A DNA stretch of 64,000 nucleotides from DATKWD01 sp963704815 (GCA_963704815.1 CAVPHU010000005.1:124001-188000); one strand, 5' to 3'; counted from the stretch's first letter, positions 54,233-63,774 are shown. Notes: generated from the sequence alone by a model not told the origin. Translations and numbers: made by a program.

Positions 54233-54706
54233 GTGGTCGGCGTCGAAGGCGATCACGACGATGCCTGGGAGGAGCTGTTCCGGCAGTCCTATTCGCGGCT
54301 GGTGAGGGTCGCGAGCCTGATCGTCGGAGCCGATGCCGAGGACGCGGTCATGGACGCCTTCGCCAGTGTCCGCCGCCGGTTCGACTCGATCGACGAGCTC
54401 GACGAGCCCGCGGCCTATCTCCGGGTCGCCGTCGTCAACCGGTGCCGGTCGGTGCATCGCCGCCGCGCCCGTCTGCCGCGCCTGGTTCCGGTCGTCGTGG
54501 TACAGCAGGCTCCGACGATCGACACCGTGTGGGACCTCGTGCTGGCCCTCCCCGTGCCTCAACGAACCGTGGTGGCGCTGCGCTACTACGAGGATCTCTC
54601 GGTCCCCGAGATCGCTCGCGTCGCCGACATGCCCGAGGGCACGGTGAAGTCGCACCTGCATCGGGCCCTCAAATCGCTCCGACCGCTCGTGGAGGACCAG
54701 CTGTGA
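54233..54706 (+). CDS. ECF-type RNA polymerase sigma factor
   Basis: 157 residues. The start is set at GTG 54233, with GGAGG eight bases upstream; GTG 54206 and 54224 are alternatives. Region 2: WEELFRQSYSRLVRVASLIV, DEPAAYLRVAVVNRCRSVHR. Region 4: LPVPQRTVVALRYYEDLSVP and EIARVADMPEGTVKSHLHRA. This short SigE-like type is common in actinobacteria. It is coupled by GTGA to the membrane protein downstream. Confidence 0.9.
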   Translation: MVGVEGDHDDAWEELFRQSYSRLVRVASLIVGADAEDAVMDAFASVRRRFDSIDELDEPAAYLRVAVVNRCRSVHRRRARLPRLVPVVVVQQAPTIDTVWDLVLALPVPQRTVVALRYYEDLSVPEIARVADMPEGTVKSHLHRALKSLRPLVEDQL

Positions 54707-55980
54707 CCGAACACGACGCACTGCGGACCGCGGTGCATCGCGCCGCCGACGCCGTCGACGTCTCCCCCTATCCGCCCGAGCGGCCGCAACGCGACGGTGG
54801 GCGGTTCGCCCGACGCCGAACCGTGCGCCTGGCCGGGGCGCTGGCGGCCGCCGCCGCAATCGTGGTCGTGGCGCTGGTGGTCGATCCCTTCGACCGGAGC
54901 GCCGAGGTCGACGTACGGTCCGACCAGCCGCCCGACTCGCCGGAGCAGACCCCGGTTTCTCCCTCGACGTCCGGACCGACCCCGGTGGTCGGCGGTCTCC
55001 GCAACGGCATCCCCCACCTCGGATCGATGCCGCTCGAGTACCCGAGGGGTGGGCCGCTCGAGGTCGTCGACGAACTCGTGCTGCCCGACGTCGCGATCGG
55101 TCCCGTCGATGCAGGCGAGTTCCTGGATCTGGAACCGCCGGGCGGATGGAACGACCTCGCCGTGTTCACGACGTCGGCGCCGGGGTGGCCCATCGGCGGC
55201 CAGCCGTTCTACGCCGCGATCTCGACCGAGGCGGACCGGTCGCCCCAGGGAGCGGTGACCCGATTCATCCTCGCCGGGTACTCGGCCTCGTCGGTGCGTG
55301 ACGACGGGTCCGAACCCGCCATCGTCAACGCCGAGGACGGCACGTCGTGGGTGCTGCGTTCACTCGATGTCCCGACAGGGCCGGCCGTCGCCGCCTTCGG
55401 CGAACCGACCGACGGGCAGCTCGTCCTTCTCTTCGTCGGGCTCGAACCGGCCGAATGGAGACGAGTCCTCACCTCGGCCCCGACCGCGAACCCGGGGCTG
55501 CTCGACGCGTTGCCCGGGGCGCCCGACGACCTCACCGACTGGCGCCGCATCGGGCCCACCACGGCGAGCCCCACCACCGCCACCCATCTGTGGCAGAACC
55601 CGGCAGGGCCGAGCGCCCCGGGCGCATTCGACCCGCTGGTGGCCGTCGACCTGGTCTCGGCGGCCACCGACCCGACGGTCTCGCTGTTGGCCGGCGTGTC
55701 GCCGTACGGCTTCGAGCAGCCGACCGATCTGATGCCCCGATGCGAGACGACGTCCGCTGCGACCGTGTGCTTGCGGGTGGGCGTCGCCCCCGGCACGGAG
55801 TCGCCGGTCCTGATGCAGCTCTTCGTGCATCGAGACGGAACGCTCGCCGTCGCCGCATCCGAGGTGCTCGACAGCGTGATCGACCTGTCGCCCGAGGACG
55901 CTCGCAACGACCTCCAGGCCCAACTCGACGGCCTGGCCGACCTGCTGGAGTCGCTGCAAACGCCGAGCACGGGCGGTTAG
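54703..55980 (+). CDS. Anti-sigma-like membrane protein
   Basis: 425 residues from GTG 54703. The ~45-residue cytoplasmic head (VTEHDALRTAVHRAADAVDV) is followed by one membrane helix (LAGALAAAAAIVVVALVVD) and a large exported domain. The exported part contains LAVFTTSAPGWPIGGQPFYA and THLWQNPAGPSAPGAFDPLV and resembles no catalytic family. Its position after an ECF sigma suggests an anti-sigma factor that senses an external signal. Confidence 0.72.
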   Translation: MTEHDALRTAVHRAADAVDVSPYPPERPQRDGGRFARRRTVRLAGALAAAAAIVVVALVVDPFDRSAEVDVRSDQPPDSPEQTPVSPSTSGPTPVVGGLRNGIPHLGSMPLEYPRGGPLEVVDELVLPDVAIGPVDAGEFLDLEPPGGWNDLAVFTTSAPGWPIGGQPFYAAISTEADRSPQGAVTRFILAGYSASSVRDDGSEPAIVNAEDGTSWVLRSLDVPTGPAVAAFGEPTDGQLVLLFVGLEPAEWRRVLTSAPTANPGLLDALPGAPDDLTDWRRIGPTTASPTTATHLWQNPAGPSAPGAFDPLVAVDLVSAATDPTVSLLAGVSPYGFEQPTDLMPRCETTSAATVCLRVGVAPGTESPVLMQLFVHRDGTLAVAASEVLDSVIDLSPEDARNDLQAQLDGLADLLESLQTPSTGG

Positions 55981-56398
55981 GTCGGGCTTGCGCCAAGCCG
56001 GTCGTTCCTCGACCACCTCGACCCCGCCCGGTTCGCCGCATCGGCCGCCTCCGTGCCGAGTTCACGATGGCGACTACCACGTCGCGATCTTGGAGGGATT
56101 CGCTCGACCCGCCGCCCAGATTCCCGATCCGGATCGTACCGGGCAGATTCAGCTTGAGGTTCCGATACCACTGCTGCTGAAGCTCCCGGGTTGGGACGAT
56201 TACCGCTGCCGACCTGCGCTCGGCCAGCGCTTCGCCAATGGCGAGCAGTCCCAGGAGGGTCTTGCCCGTACCGGTGACAGCCTCCACGATTCCCTTACGA
56301 CCGCTGGCTGCCCACGCATTGCGGGCCTCGTGCTGCCACGCGTAGAGCACCCCAAGGCGATCGCAGACGCCGCCGGTCTTCATGGGTGCTGTCGTCAC
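55977..56398 (-). pseudogene. SF2 DEAD/DEAH helicase, N-terminal fragment
   Basis: Starts at GTG 56396-56398 overlapping the stop of the DUF3427 helicase (GTGA). It reads LYAWQHEARNAWAASGRKGI then VEAVTGTGKTLLGLLAIG (Walker A) and AAVIVPTRELQQQWYRNLKL. It ends after RDVVVAIVNSAR, before the DEAx motif. After that no helicase signal remains and the frame runs to 55977. A full helicase would need about 350 more residues. Confidence 0.75.
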
Positions 56399-59300
56399 GC
56401 CGCTGCCACCTTGAAGCGCTCATAGATCTCGGCCGGGATCGGATTTCGTAGCCGCCACGTCAGGGCGATCGGCTTCTCGCCTTCGTGGCTGACGTAGTCG
56501 GCTGGGCCGATGAGGACATACGGCGCCGTGTTGCCCCACTCGTCGGTCTTGGCTTCTCGGACGGCGAGAAGGATGCGGACGCCGTTGGTTCGCTGGTTGA
56601 TGTAGCGCTGGCCCGACGCTGAGGCGATGCGGGTGCTGTGTTGCGACTCCCAGTGGAACAACTCGGGGCTGATGGCGAAGTCTCGGTACATCGTCTGCGG
56701 CGAGTACTCCTTGGCCGTCTTGCGCAGCGTGATGAACAGCACCTCGGTCTGGTCGGGTTCGTGCCACCACGGCCCGGCCTGGTGCGAGTAGCGCTCGCCT
56801 GGGGTGAGTCGTCCGAAGGCGGCGAGGATCTCGTCGCGGGCGTAGCTGGCGCCGATCTGGAGTGGCACCCTCGGATCCGGAAGAGGCAGGGGCACGCGGC
56901 TGATGCGTTCTCGCAGGATCGGCAGTGTCTGCCGGAGCTCATCGAGGAGCGGTTGCGAACCGCAGAGGCCGGCGATCGCCTCGTCGAAGCCGTTGGGCGC
57001 GGACTTCAGGCTCCAGGCTGAGACGAGCAACATCCAGGCGAGCCGACGCTCACGCTCACCATGCAGCTCGGGCGGTCGGTCGTGGCTGAGCCACTCGGTC
57101 CACGCATCGATGCGTTCGGTGTCGTCGAGGTGGGTGATGCGGCCGAGGCCGCGCGCCAGGGTTGGCTCGGCCTCGGTGGGCGGGCTGGTCTCGAGGCCGG
57201 CCTCTCTCCTGAGTCGTGTCCATCCGCCGGCCTTGGCGACGTCTTCGAGTTCGATGCCCGTCTCGTGGAGGAACGACGCCAGCGTGGGCTGTTCGCCGTC
57301 GCCGAGTTGAGTCGTCATGACACGGAGTTCGTTGGTGAGGACCCGGCGGTTGGTGCGGATCGATTCCTTCAGATGGCCGAGCACCCGCTCTCGGGCTTGG
57401 CGTTCCAGTTCGATGTGGCAGCCCGAAGGCAGGTAGGGGAAGCCTTCCTCGGCCGCTTCGAGCAGACCCCGGCGGGGGATGCCGGTGAGGGCCCGGAGCC
57501 GGAGGTCGAAGCGGAACTCGCGGCGGTAGTTGGCGACGAAGTCGAGGATCGTGCAGACGTCTTTGTCCTCGTGGCGGCGGAGGCCTCGGCCGAGCTGCTG
57601 GAGGAAGACGGTGACCGACTCGGTCGGGCGAAGCAGCAGGATGGTGTCGGCCTCGGGGATGTCGACGCCTTCGTTGAAGACGTCGCGGCTGAAGATGCAG
57701 CACAGGTCGCCTCGGCGAAGGGCGTCGATCGCAGCCTTGCGGTCGTCCTCGCGCGTGTCGCCTGAGACGGCGACGGCGGGGAGGTTCCGGTCGTTGAAGT
57801 ACTTCGCCATGTACTGCGCGTGTTCGACGGTGGCGCAGAAGCCGAGAGCGCGGATCTGGCGAGGCGTCCCCACCACCTTCGTCAGCTGCTTGAGCACGAG
57901 GGCGGCCCGAATGTCGTCGCCGGTGTAGAGGTGGCCTAGCTCGGCAGTGTTGTAGCTACCTCCCTGGAAGCCGACGTCTTTGAGGTCGGCAGTGTCGGCC
58001 ACACCGAAGTACTGGAACGGGGCGAGGAGCTGGCGATCGAGGGCGTGCCACAGCCGCATGTCGAAGGCGGTGCGGCCGTCGGTCCACTTGCGGATGTCGA
58101 GGCCGTCGGCTCGTTCGGGCGTAGCGGTGAGGGCAAGGAGCACCTTGGGTTCAAGGTGGTCGAGCAGTCGGCGATAGGTGGCGGCCTCGGCGTGGTGGAA
58201 CTCGTCGACGATGACCACGTCGAAAGCGGTGGGGTCGATCGTGGTCGGATCGTTGGCGTGCAGCGTTTGGATGCTGGCGAAGACGTGGCGTCCGTCTTCG
58301 GGTCGTTGCCCGCCGACGTACAGCTCACCGAAACTGCCATCGCTCAGCGCTTCCCGGAAGGTCCGTCGGGATTGGCGGAGCAGCGTCTCGCGGTGGGCGA
58401 CGAACAGCAAACTGAGGTCGCCGTCGAGCTGCTTGCGGAGCTGCCGGTAGTCGAGGGCGGCGACCACGGTCTTGCCGGTGCCGGTTGGGGCAACCACCAG
58501 GTTTCGCCAGGACTCGTGGACCGTGCGCTCGCTGTCGAGCACGTCGAGGATTTCCTGTTGGTAGGGCCATGGTTCGAGGACGAGGCCGGAGAGCGAGTCG
58601 TCGTCCTCGTCACGCTTCACCGGGTTGAGCGCCCGGTCGAGCCGCTCGTGGTCTCGGGCTGGGTCGTAGGGCTCGAAGTCCTGGGACGCCCAGTGGGCAT
58701 CGAACGCGGTGGACACCTTGTCGAACAGAGCGGGTGAGGCGGATCGGGAGACTCGCAGGTTCCACTCACGGCCGTCGAGCAGAGCTGACCGGGTGAGGTT
58801 CGACGAGCCTACATAGGCAGTCGAGAAGCCGGTGTTGCGGTGGAAGACCCATGCCTTGGCGTGGAGTCGGGTGATGGCGGTGTCGTAGGAAACAGCCACC
58901 TCGACGCCGAGATCGGCGAGACGTTCGAGAGCCAGTGCTTCGGTCGACCCGGTGTAGGTGGTGGTGAGGAGTCGGACGGGCACGCGACGGCGAAGCGCTT
59001 CCTCGAGTGGTTCGATCAGCAGCCGCACGCCGTACCAGCGGACGAAGGCGACAATGAGGTCGATCCGGTCGGCCGAGGCGATCTCCTTCTTGAGTTCGGC
59101 GGCGAGATGCGGCTCGCCTCGGGCGTTGACGAGCAGGTCATGCTCGGACAACGAGATGTCGGGCCGCTCAGGCAGACGCAGGTTGCCAAGCGCGTCTCGC
59201 TCGGGGATGCCGGTGAGGATCTGGAGCGGAACTTCGGGCGCTTCGTTTGGCTGGTCGAGGAGGTCGAGGAGTGCGCGGGTGGCCGCAGCTCGCTTGTCCG

Positions 59301-59478
59301 GGCTCAGGCCAGCGAGTTCGGACGAGACGAGTCCTTCGAGATGACGGGCCAGACGGTGCGGCTGGTCGGCATCGTCGAGCGGACGCGACTCGATGTCTTG
59401 GCCGGCGAGTTGCCTGCGCAGGCGCGGCGTGACCAGTGAGTCATAGAGCCCCGGTCCGAGACCACCCCCGCCTGTCAC
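56395..59478 (-). CDS. PLD-nuclease / SF2 helicase / DUF3427 protein
   Basis: 1,027 residues from GTG 59476-59478, chosen because the family starts at PGLYDSLVTPRLRRQL. Residues ~100-260: phospholipase-D-like nuclease domain with RLHAKAWVF (HxK) and VGSSNLTRSALL. Residues ~320-700: SF2 helicase with VAPTGTGKTVVAALDYRQLR (Walker A), VIVDEFHHAEAATY (DEFH box), LALTATPERADG and LQQLGRGLRRHEDK (motif VI). The rest is DUF3427, with WWHEPDQTEVLFITLRK and RIASASGQRYINQ. This combination appears in defence-related loci, probably cleaving foreign nucleic acid. It is full length and free of frame breaks. Confidence 0.92.
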   Translation of the reverse strand: MTGGGGLGPGLYDSLVTPRLRRQLAGQDIESRPLDDADQPHRLARHLEGLVSSELAGLSPDKRAAATRALLDLLDQPNEAPEVPLQILTGIPERDALGNLRLPERPDISLSEHDLLVNARGEPHLAAELKKEIASADRIDLIVAFVRWYGVRLLIEPLEEALRRRVPVRLLTTTYTGSTEALALERLADLGVEVAVSYDTAITRLHAKAWVFHRNTGFSTAYVGSSNLTRSALLDGREWNLRVSRSASPALFDKVSTAFDAHWASQDFEPYDPARDHERLDRALNPVKRDEDDDSLSGLVLEPWPYQQEILDVLDSERTVHESWRNLVVAPTGTGKTVVAALDYRQLRKQLDGDLSLLFVAHRETLLRQSRRTFREALSDGSFGELYVGGQRPEDGRHVFASIQTLHANDPTTIDPTAFDVVIVDEFHHAEAATYRRLLDHLEPKVLLALTATPERADGLDIRKWTDGRTAFDMRLWHALDRQLLAPFQYFGVADTADLKDVGFQGGSYNTAELGHLYTGDDIRAALVLKQLTKVVGTPRQIRALGFCATVEHAQYMAKYFNDRNLPAVAVSGDTREDDRKAAIDALRRGDLCCIFSRDVFNEGVDIPEADTILLLRPTESVTVFLQQLGRGLRRHEDKDVCTILDFVANYRREFRFDLRLRALTGIPRRGLLEAAEEGFPYLPSGCHIELERQARERVLGHLKESIRTNRRVLTNELRVMTTQLGDGEQPTLASFLHETGIELEDVAKAGGWTRLRREAGLETSPPTEAEPTLARGLGRITHLDDTERIDAWTEWLSHDRPPELHGERERRLAWMLLVSAWSLKSAPNGFDEAIAGLCGSQPLLDELRQTLPILRERISRVPLPLPDPRVPLQIGASYARDEILAAFGRLTPGERYSHQAGPWWHEPDQTEVLFITLRKTAKEYSPQTMYRDFAISPELFHWESQHSTRIASASGQRYINQRTNGVRILLAVREAKTDEWGNTAPYVLIGPADYVSHEGEKPIALTWRLRNPIPAEIYERFKVAAA

Positions 59479-59515
59479 CGCCGAGACGATACGGGAGTGC
59501 CGCTCGACGCGCCCC

Positions 59516-59974
59516 CTACTCGACGGGGTCGCGCCGAATGACGTCCTTCGCTCGTTGCCTGGTGACACGCCATCTGGCGCGCATCGTGAGCTTCAGGGTC
59601 GGCCCTTCGAGCTCGTTGCGAGCCTCTTCCAGAAGATCGAGATGCTCGAGGTCTTCACCGAATCGACTCGACTCACCAGCGAGTTCGCTGCACAGCCGTC
59701 TTCCGAGCTCGACGGCCCCCACCAGCTCCGGCTTCAGACGTTTGGTGACGTCGCGTCGAGCGGGACCGCTGAGCCCCGCAGCTGCAAGGAGGCGGTGCCG
59801 AAGATTCTTCGAGTTCTCCTCGAACCGCTCGAGAAGCTCGAGGATGTTCGGGGACACGCCACCTCGTCCGTTCATGCGGGCGAGGTGCCGGACGTCAGCG
59901 AGCGATTGGTCCAACTGGCCAACCATTCGGCCGGGCTTGCTGAGCTGCTGGGCCTTGTTGAGTTTCGGTTCCAT
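59516..59974 (-). CDS. Helical protein upstream of the helicase
   Basis: 152 residues, mostly charged helix: LNKAQQLSKPGRMVGQLDQS, ILELLERFEENSKNLRHRLL, FGEDLEHLDLLEEARNELEG. It ends 37 bases before the helicase start on the same strand, so it is probably the first gene of the helicase operon and a partner protein. No family is recognised. Confidence 0.6.
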   Translation of the reverse strand: MEPKLNKAQQLSKPGRMVGQLDQSLADVRHLARMNGRGGVSPNILELLERFEENSKNLRHRLLAAAGLSGPARRDVTKRLKPELVGAVELGRRLCSELAGESSRFGEDLEHLDLLEEARNELEGPTLKLTMRARWRVTRQRAKDVIRRDPVE

Positions 59975-60144
59975 GTCGGTTCAGCGATGCTCCAGTGCGG
60001 CGATTGTCACACCCCACGCAAGCACCACGATCAGACCAGCCGCATCGATCTCGTGAGCATAGGGCCAACCTCAGACGAGCGACCTCAAAGGCTCGGCCGG
60101 GCTGTCGAGCTCTTCGTCCTCTGACTCGTCGTCACCCATGTCGC

Positions 60145-60281
60145 TCAGGCCGCGTAGTGGTAGGTGCCGATGAGGAACCGGACCTCGTCGGCCTCGAATG
60201 CGAGGCGGCGGTTGAGGCACCGGCCAGGTTCTCGACATCGAGCAGGTGCAGGGTCCGCTGGGTGGGTTCACAGATGGTCAT
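60145..60281 (-). pseudogene. NYN-domain-like remnant
   Basis: From ATG 60279-60281 the frame reads MTICEPTQRTLHLLDVENLA, the opening strand of NYN-type (PIN-like) nuclease domains with its acidic Asp. It is cut off after about 25 residues; another frame gives EADEVRFLIGTYHYAA before a stop. A central part seems deleted. Confidence 0.4.
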
Positions 60282-60401
60282 CGGTCATCTCCCTGGATCG
60301 TGTACTCGACTGGTACCCCACGGCTGTGACGCCGAAGACGGGAGTGCGGGTTCGTCCCGTACGGACGCGTCGCTCGTCCGTTCAACCGGGGATGAAACGG
60401 C

Positions 60402-61086
60402 TCAGCTGCCTCCGCGGCGCTTGCGGTCCTGTTCGGCCTGCTTGTCGCCCTTGAAGAAGTCGCGCTTGTCGACCCGGCCGGCCCGCCGGTCACGGCGGTG
60501 TTGGCTCGTGGCCCCGGACAGGCTGCTGGAAGGCCTGGCCGGTTCCGGACTCGTCGGGGGCGAAGGCCTGCACCGAACGCTCGTCGTACCCCATGGTCGT
60601 GGCGTCGGCGTAGGCGTCGATGGCGGCACTGAGGAACGTGAAGGTCCAGCCGGCCTCGGTCTTGGATTCGATGAGGCGGCGAACGACCGCCAGGTGGAAC
60701 TCGTGGCTGGCGTTCTCCTGCCCGTCGGTCACGGTGAGCACGACGATCTCCTCGGCCGGCTGTCCGGCGGCCTCACGCAACGACTCGCGGGTCGTGGCCA
60801 GGCCGATGATGCGCACGGTGGCGTCGAACAGCGGCGTCATGCCGCGGGGCACGAAGTCGGCCTGGGTGAACGGCATCGCCTCAGCGAGCGGAATGCCCTC
60901 GACGAGCACCTCGTGGGGGTCTTCGTCGTCGAACTGGACGATCGTGAGCTTGGCCTCGGGTTCCTCGGCCTGTTGGTCGGCGATGAAGGTGTTGAGTCCA
61001 CTCACGACCTGTTCGCGGATGGTCTCCATCGAGCCCGAGCGGTCGAGCAGCACATAGAGGTGGGTGGTGGCGTCGGTGGTGGTCAT
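60402..61086 (-). CDS. vWA-domain protein, one frame break near the end
   Basis: About 228 residues from ATG 61084-61086. It carries all MIDAS elements: LYVLLDRSGSMETIREQV (DxSxS), RGMTPLFDATVRIIG (Thr) and VLTVTDGQENASHEFH (Asp). The frame changes near 60520; the repaired end reads RVDKRDFFKGDKQAEQDRKR. Such stand-alone vWA proteins take part in metal-dependent protein assembly, sometimes in defence or toxic-metal loci. It faces the unknown gene at 61221. Confidence 0.82.
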
Positions 61087-61220
61087 GCATGAGCGGTATC
61101 GGCCTGGCGTGACGCCACTCGACGATGACTGGCTTCCGGGAGGGTCGAGCCAGGGCCGTGACGACGAAACGTGAAGTCGACAACTCGACGCGAGAGCACC
61201 GGCCATCGAGACGTGGGATC

Positions 61221-61736
61221 ATGGGCGACATGACGAGGGCTCCACTGCCGCTGTTCGGGCCGGCGTTCTCGGCTCGGGAGGCGAGCGAGCTGAGCGGGGC
61301 GCCGCTGGGCGCCTGCCGCTGGCTGCTGGGCAACACCTGGGCGCGTTCGGAGGACTCGCCGGCCGAGCACCTCACCGTGATGGAGCTCGTGATGCTCGGT
61401 GCCGCGCACGCCTTCGGGCTCACCGGACACCGCATGCAGGAGTTCTTCGTGCTGCTCCGCCGACAGAAGCGACCCGACGGCCCGTTCCTCATCACCCTCG
61501 AGCAACGACACCGCCCTCTCGTCCCGGTCGTCCGACGCGGTACCAGCGCAGACCTCCCACCGGAGAAGCTCGGCCTGCTCGTCTACGACGCCCTGCCGAT
61601 CCTGCTCGCGACCGGCAGCCTCGACCGCCCCGAACCGAAGCCCGACGACCGCACGACCCCGGCGCCGACACGAGAACCCGTCCCGTCCGGGCGCCAGGAT
61701 GCGCTCTTCGGACCGCGCCAGGACGAGCTGTTCTGA
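61221..61736 (+). CDS. Unknown protein family with a broken paralogue at 51415
   Basis: 171 residues from ATG 61221 (a second ATG at 61230 is possible). It reads PLPLFGPAFSAREASELSGA, ACRWLLGNTWARSEDSPAEH, LTVMELVMLGAAHAFGLTGH, FFVLLRRQKRPDGPFLITLE and KLGLLVYDALPILLATGSLD, then a Pro-rich linker and a C-terminal DALFGPRQDELF. I do not recognise the family. The Ala/Leu helices and the end motif DELF suggest a soluble helical protein that binds a partner through its tail. Confidence 0.7.
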   Translation: MGDMTRAPLPLFGPAFSAREASELSGAPLGACRWLLGNTWARSEDSPAEHLTVMELVMLGAAHAFGLTGHRMQEFFVLLRRQKRPDGPFLITLEQRHRPLVPVVRRGTSADLPPEKLGLLVYDALPILLATGSLDRPEPKPDDRTTPAPTREPVPSGRQDALFGPRQDELF

Positions 61737-61959
61737 GATGAGCGAGAAGTCGTCGAGAAGCTCATCAGTCGAGTGCTGCTCGTGATGTTCTTCGTGGGTG
61801 GCGGCCAGTGGGGCCGCGCCAGAATCGACACGATCTGAGGCCGGCCGGACGGGTTTGGCCGAGTCTTTGCCGAGTGCTTGCCGCTTCCTGGGCCGCGAGT
61901 GCCTAGCTTCTGCCCGCCCGACTCTCGTCGGATCCGCACCACTCCCGAGGGACGACCAC

Positions 61960-62439
61960 ATGGAAATCGACGAACTCTTCGGCATCCCGGCTCACCCCCT
62001 CCTGGTGCACGCCGCGGTGGTGTTGCTCCCGCTCGCAGCCGTGGCGACGGTCGTCGTCGCCGCGGTGCCGCGGGCCCGACGTCACTACGCGCCGATCGCC
62101 CTCGTGCTCGCCATCCTGGCCCTCGGCTCGGTCGGCCTCGCGCAGGGATCGGGCGAATCGCTCGAAGAACGGGTCACCGAGACGCAGCTGGTCGAGGCCC
62201 ACACGAGCCAGGGTGAAACGGTGCTCCCCTGGGCCATCGCGGTTGCCGTGGTGGCGGCTGCGATCGTCGGTGCGACGCTCTTCGCCAAGCGCGTCGAGCG
62301 GGTGTCGGCCAAGACACTCACTGCGATCCTGCTCGCCGCGGCGCTGATCTGCGGCGCCGGTGCGGTGTGGACCGTCGTCGATGTCGGCCACAGCGGCGCC
62401 AAGGCCACCTGGGACGACGTGGACGGTGGCAGCGGCTGA
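61960..62439 (+). CDS. DUF2231 membrane protein
   Basis: 159 residues with four membrane helices. IPAHPLLVHAAVVLLPLAAV is the family hallmark. GSGESLEERVTETQLVEAHT lies between helices two and three, and LPWAIAVAVVAAAIVGATLF and LTAILLAAALICGAGAVWTV complete the bundle. DUF2231 proteins are of unknown function, often beside haem or quinone enzymes. Confidence 0.88.
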   Translation: MEIDELFGIPAHPLLVHAAVVLLPLAAVATVVVAAVPRARRHYAPIALVLAILALGSVGLAQGSGESLEERVTETQLVEAHTSQGETVLPWAIAVAVVAAAIVGATLFAKRVERVSAKTLTAILLAAALICGAGAVWTVVDVGHSGAKATWDDVDGGSG

Positions 62440-62466
62440 CCCTCTTGGTCTCGCCGCGGCGCGCAC

Positions 62467-62595
62467 GTGCATCCGGGTGGCACCGTGCACCTCGAGTTCG
62501 ACATCGCCAGTCCGGGCAACATCAGGTGCTTCAACGCAGCCGAGGTCATCGAGCGCCGCGCCGAGGTCGAGCCCGAACAGCTTCCCCTGCTGTGA
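62467..62595 (+). CDS. Possible small coding fragment
   Basis: A 42-codon frame from GTG 62467 reads GGTVHLEFDIASPGNIRCFN and AAEVIERRAEVEPEQLPLL. Codon choice is typical of the organism. No start is strongly supported and no family is recognised; it could be the tail of a lost gene. Confidence 0.35.
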   Translation: MHPGGTVHLEFDIASPGNIRCFNAAEVIERRAEVEPEQLPLL

Positions 62596-62651
62596 GCTGT
62601 GAGCCCCACGGCTCGGGTCCGTTCGGGGCCGCCGGCTGCAAGACTCCGCGC

Positions 62652-63710
62652 ATGGTTTCCGACGAGCTGCTGACCGAGCGGCTGCTGCGGATCATCGACG
62701 AGGGGCGCCGGACCGCCACCTACAAGCTGGCGCTGCTTCTCGCCCTGGTCGACACGGTGGCCGAGCGGCCCGGCGCCGAGGAGATCCCGACACGGGCCAT
62801 CGCCACCCACGTCCTCGAGCGCTATTACCCCCAGACCCGGGTCTTCGTGGCCGCGGATGGCATCGAGCGTGAGCTCAGGCAGATCAGCATGAAGGGTTCG
62901 CCGGTCCTGCGGGCCGCGCTACGACTCCGTCTGCTCGGCGATGGCGCCGGGTGCCGTGAGGCTGCACAGACGGCCGAGCGGATCCCCGAGGCCTACGGCG
63001 AAGCGCTGACCGCCACCGAGGACACGTTCGTGCGCTACCCGATTCCGCTGCTGCAAGTGGTGGGCTCGAAGGTGGTGCCGTTTCTCTACGAGGTCGACTG
63101 GCCCGAGGGAACCAGTGCGGCGTCGCTGCGGTCGGCCGGTTGCGACCGCATCAGGCTGCTGCCCGGCGTGGCCAAGCGGCTGACCGTGCTCGGGCCTCTG
63201 GTCCGGCCGCTCGTCGAGCTGCACTGGACCCAGGACGTCGCCCGCTGGACCAAGCTCGACCTCGACGAGGAATCGCTCCGCACGCACCTGTTCGGATCGG
63301 CTCGCACGACGTTCCCGCCCCGACTTCGCCGAGATCTGGTCGACCTCCAGAACGGGCGCTGCTTCTACTGCGACGAGCCGCTGACGACGCGTGCCGACGT
63401 CGACCACTTCCTCGCCTGGTCGCGCTGGCCGAACGACGCAGCCGAGAACCTCGTTGTCGCTGACGCGTGCAACGGCCACAAGCGCGACCACCTGGCGGCC
63501 CGGCCGCACCTCGACCGCTGGTTCGATCGCAACCACCGTCGCGCCGCCGACCTGACCTCGATCGCCGGCGGGGCCGGCTGGCTTTCGGCCCCGGATCGCA
63601 CCCTCGGGCTCGCGCGGAGCGCCTATCTCACCCTTGCCGCGGGAACGCCGCTGTGGCTCGAGGGCGGGGAATTCGTCGAGGCCGACGGACCGATCGACAT
63701 CGGCGCCTGA
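62652..63710 (+). CDS. HNH endonuclease
   Basis: 352 residues. The C-terminal ~130 residues carry the HNH core: CFYCDEPLTTRADVDHFLAW with its CxxC, then ENLVVADACNGHKRDHLA. The N-terminal ~220 residues are helical (LLTERLLRIIDEGRRTATYK, VRYPIPLLQVVGSKVVPFLY). It cleaves DNA by family and could be a restriction-type or homing enzyme; no partner modification gene is nearby. Confidence 0.85.
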   Translation: MVSDELLTERLLRIIDEGRRTATYKLALLLALVDTVAERPGAEEIPTRAIATHVLERYYPQTRVFVAADGIERELRQISMKGSPVLRAALRLRLLGDGAGCREAAQTAERIPEAYGEALTATEDTFVRYPIPLLQVVGSKVVPFLYEVDWPEGTSAASLRSAGCDRIRLLPGVAKRLTVLGPLVRPLVELHWTQDVARWTKLDLDEESLRTHLFGSARTTFPPRLRRDLVDLQNGRCFYCDEPLTTRADVDHFLAWSRWPNDAAENLVVADACNGHKRDHLAARPHLDRWFDRNHRRAADLTSIAGGAGWLSAPDRTLGLARSAYLTLAAGTPLWLEGGEFVEADGPIDIGA

Positions 63711-63774
63711 CCGGCTTGTCCGAGTCGATCGACGAGAGCGCCAGGCACACGACCTGCCCAGAGGGCACCAGCGG

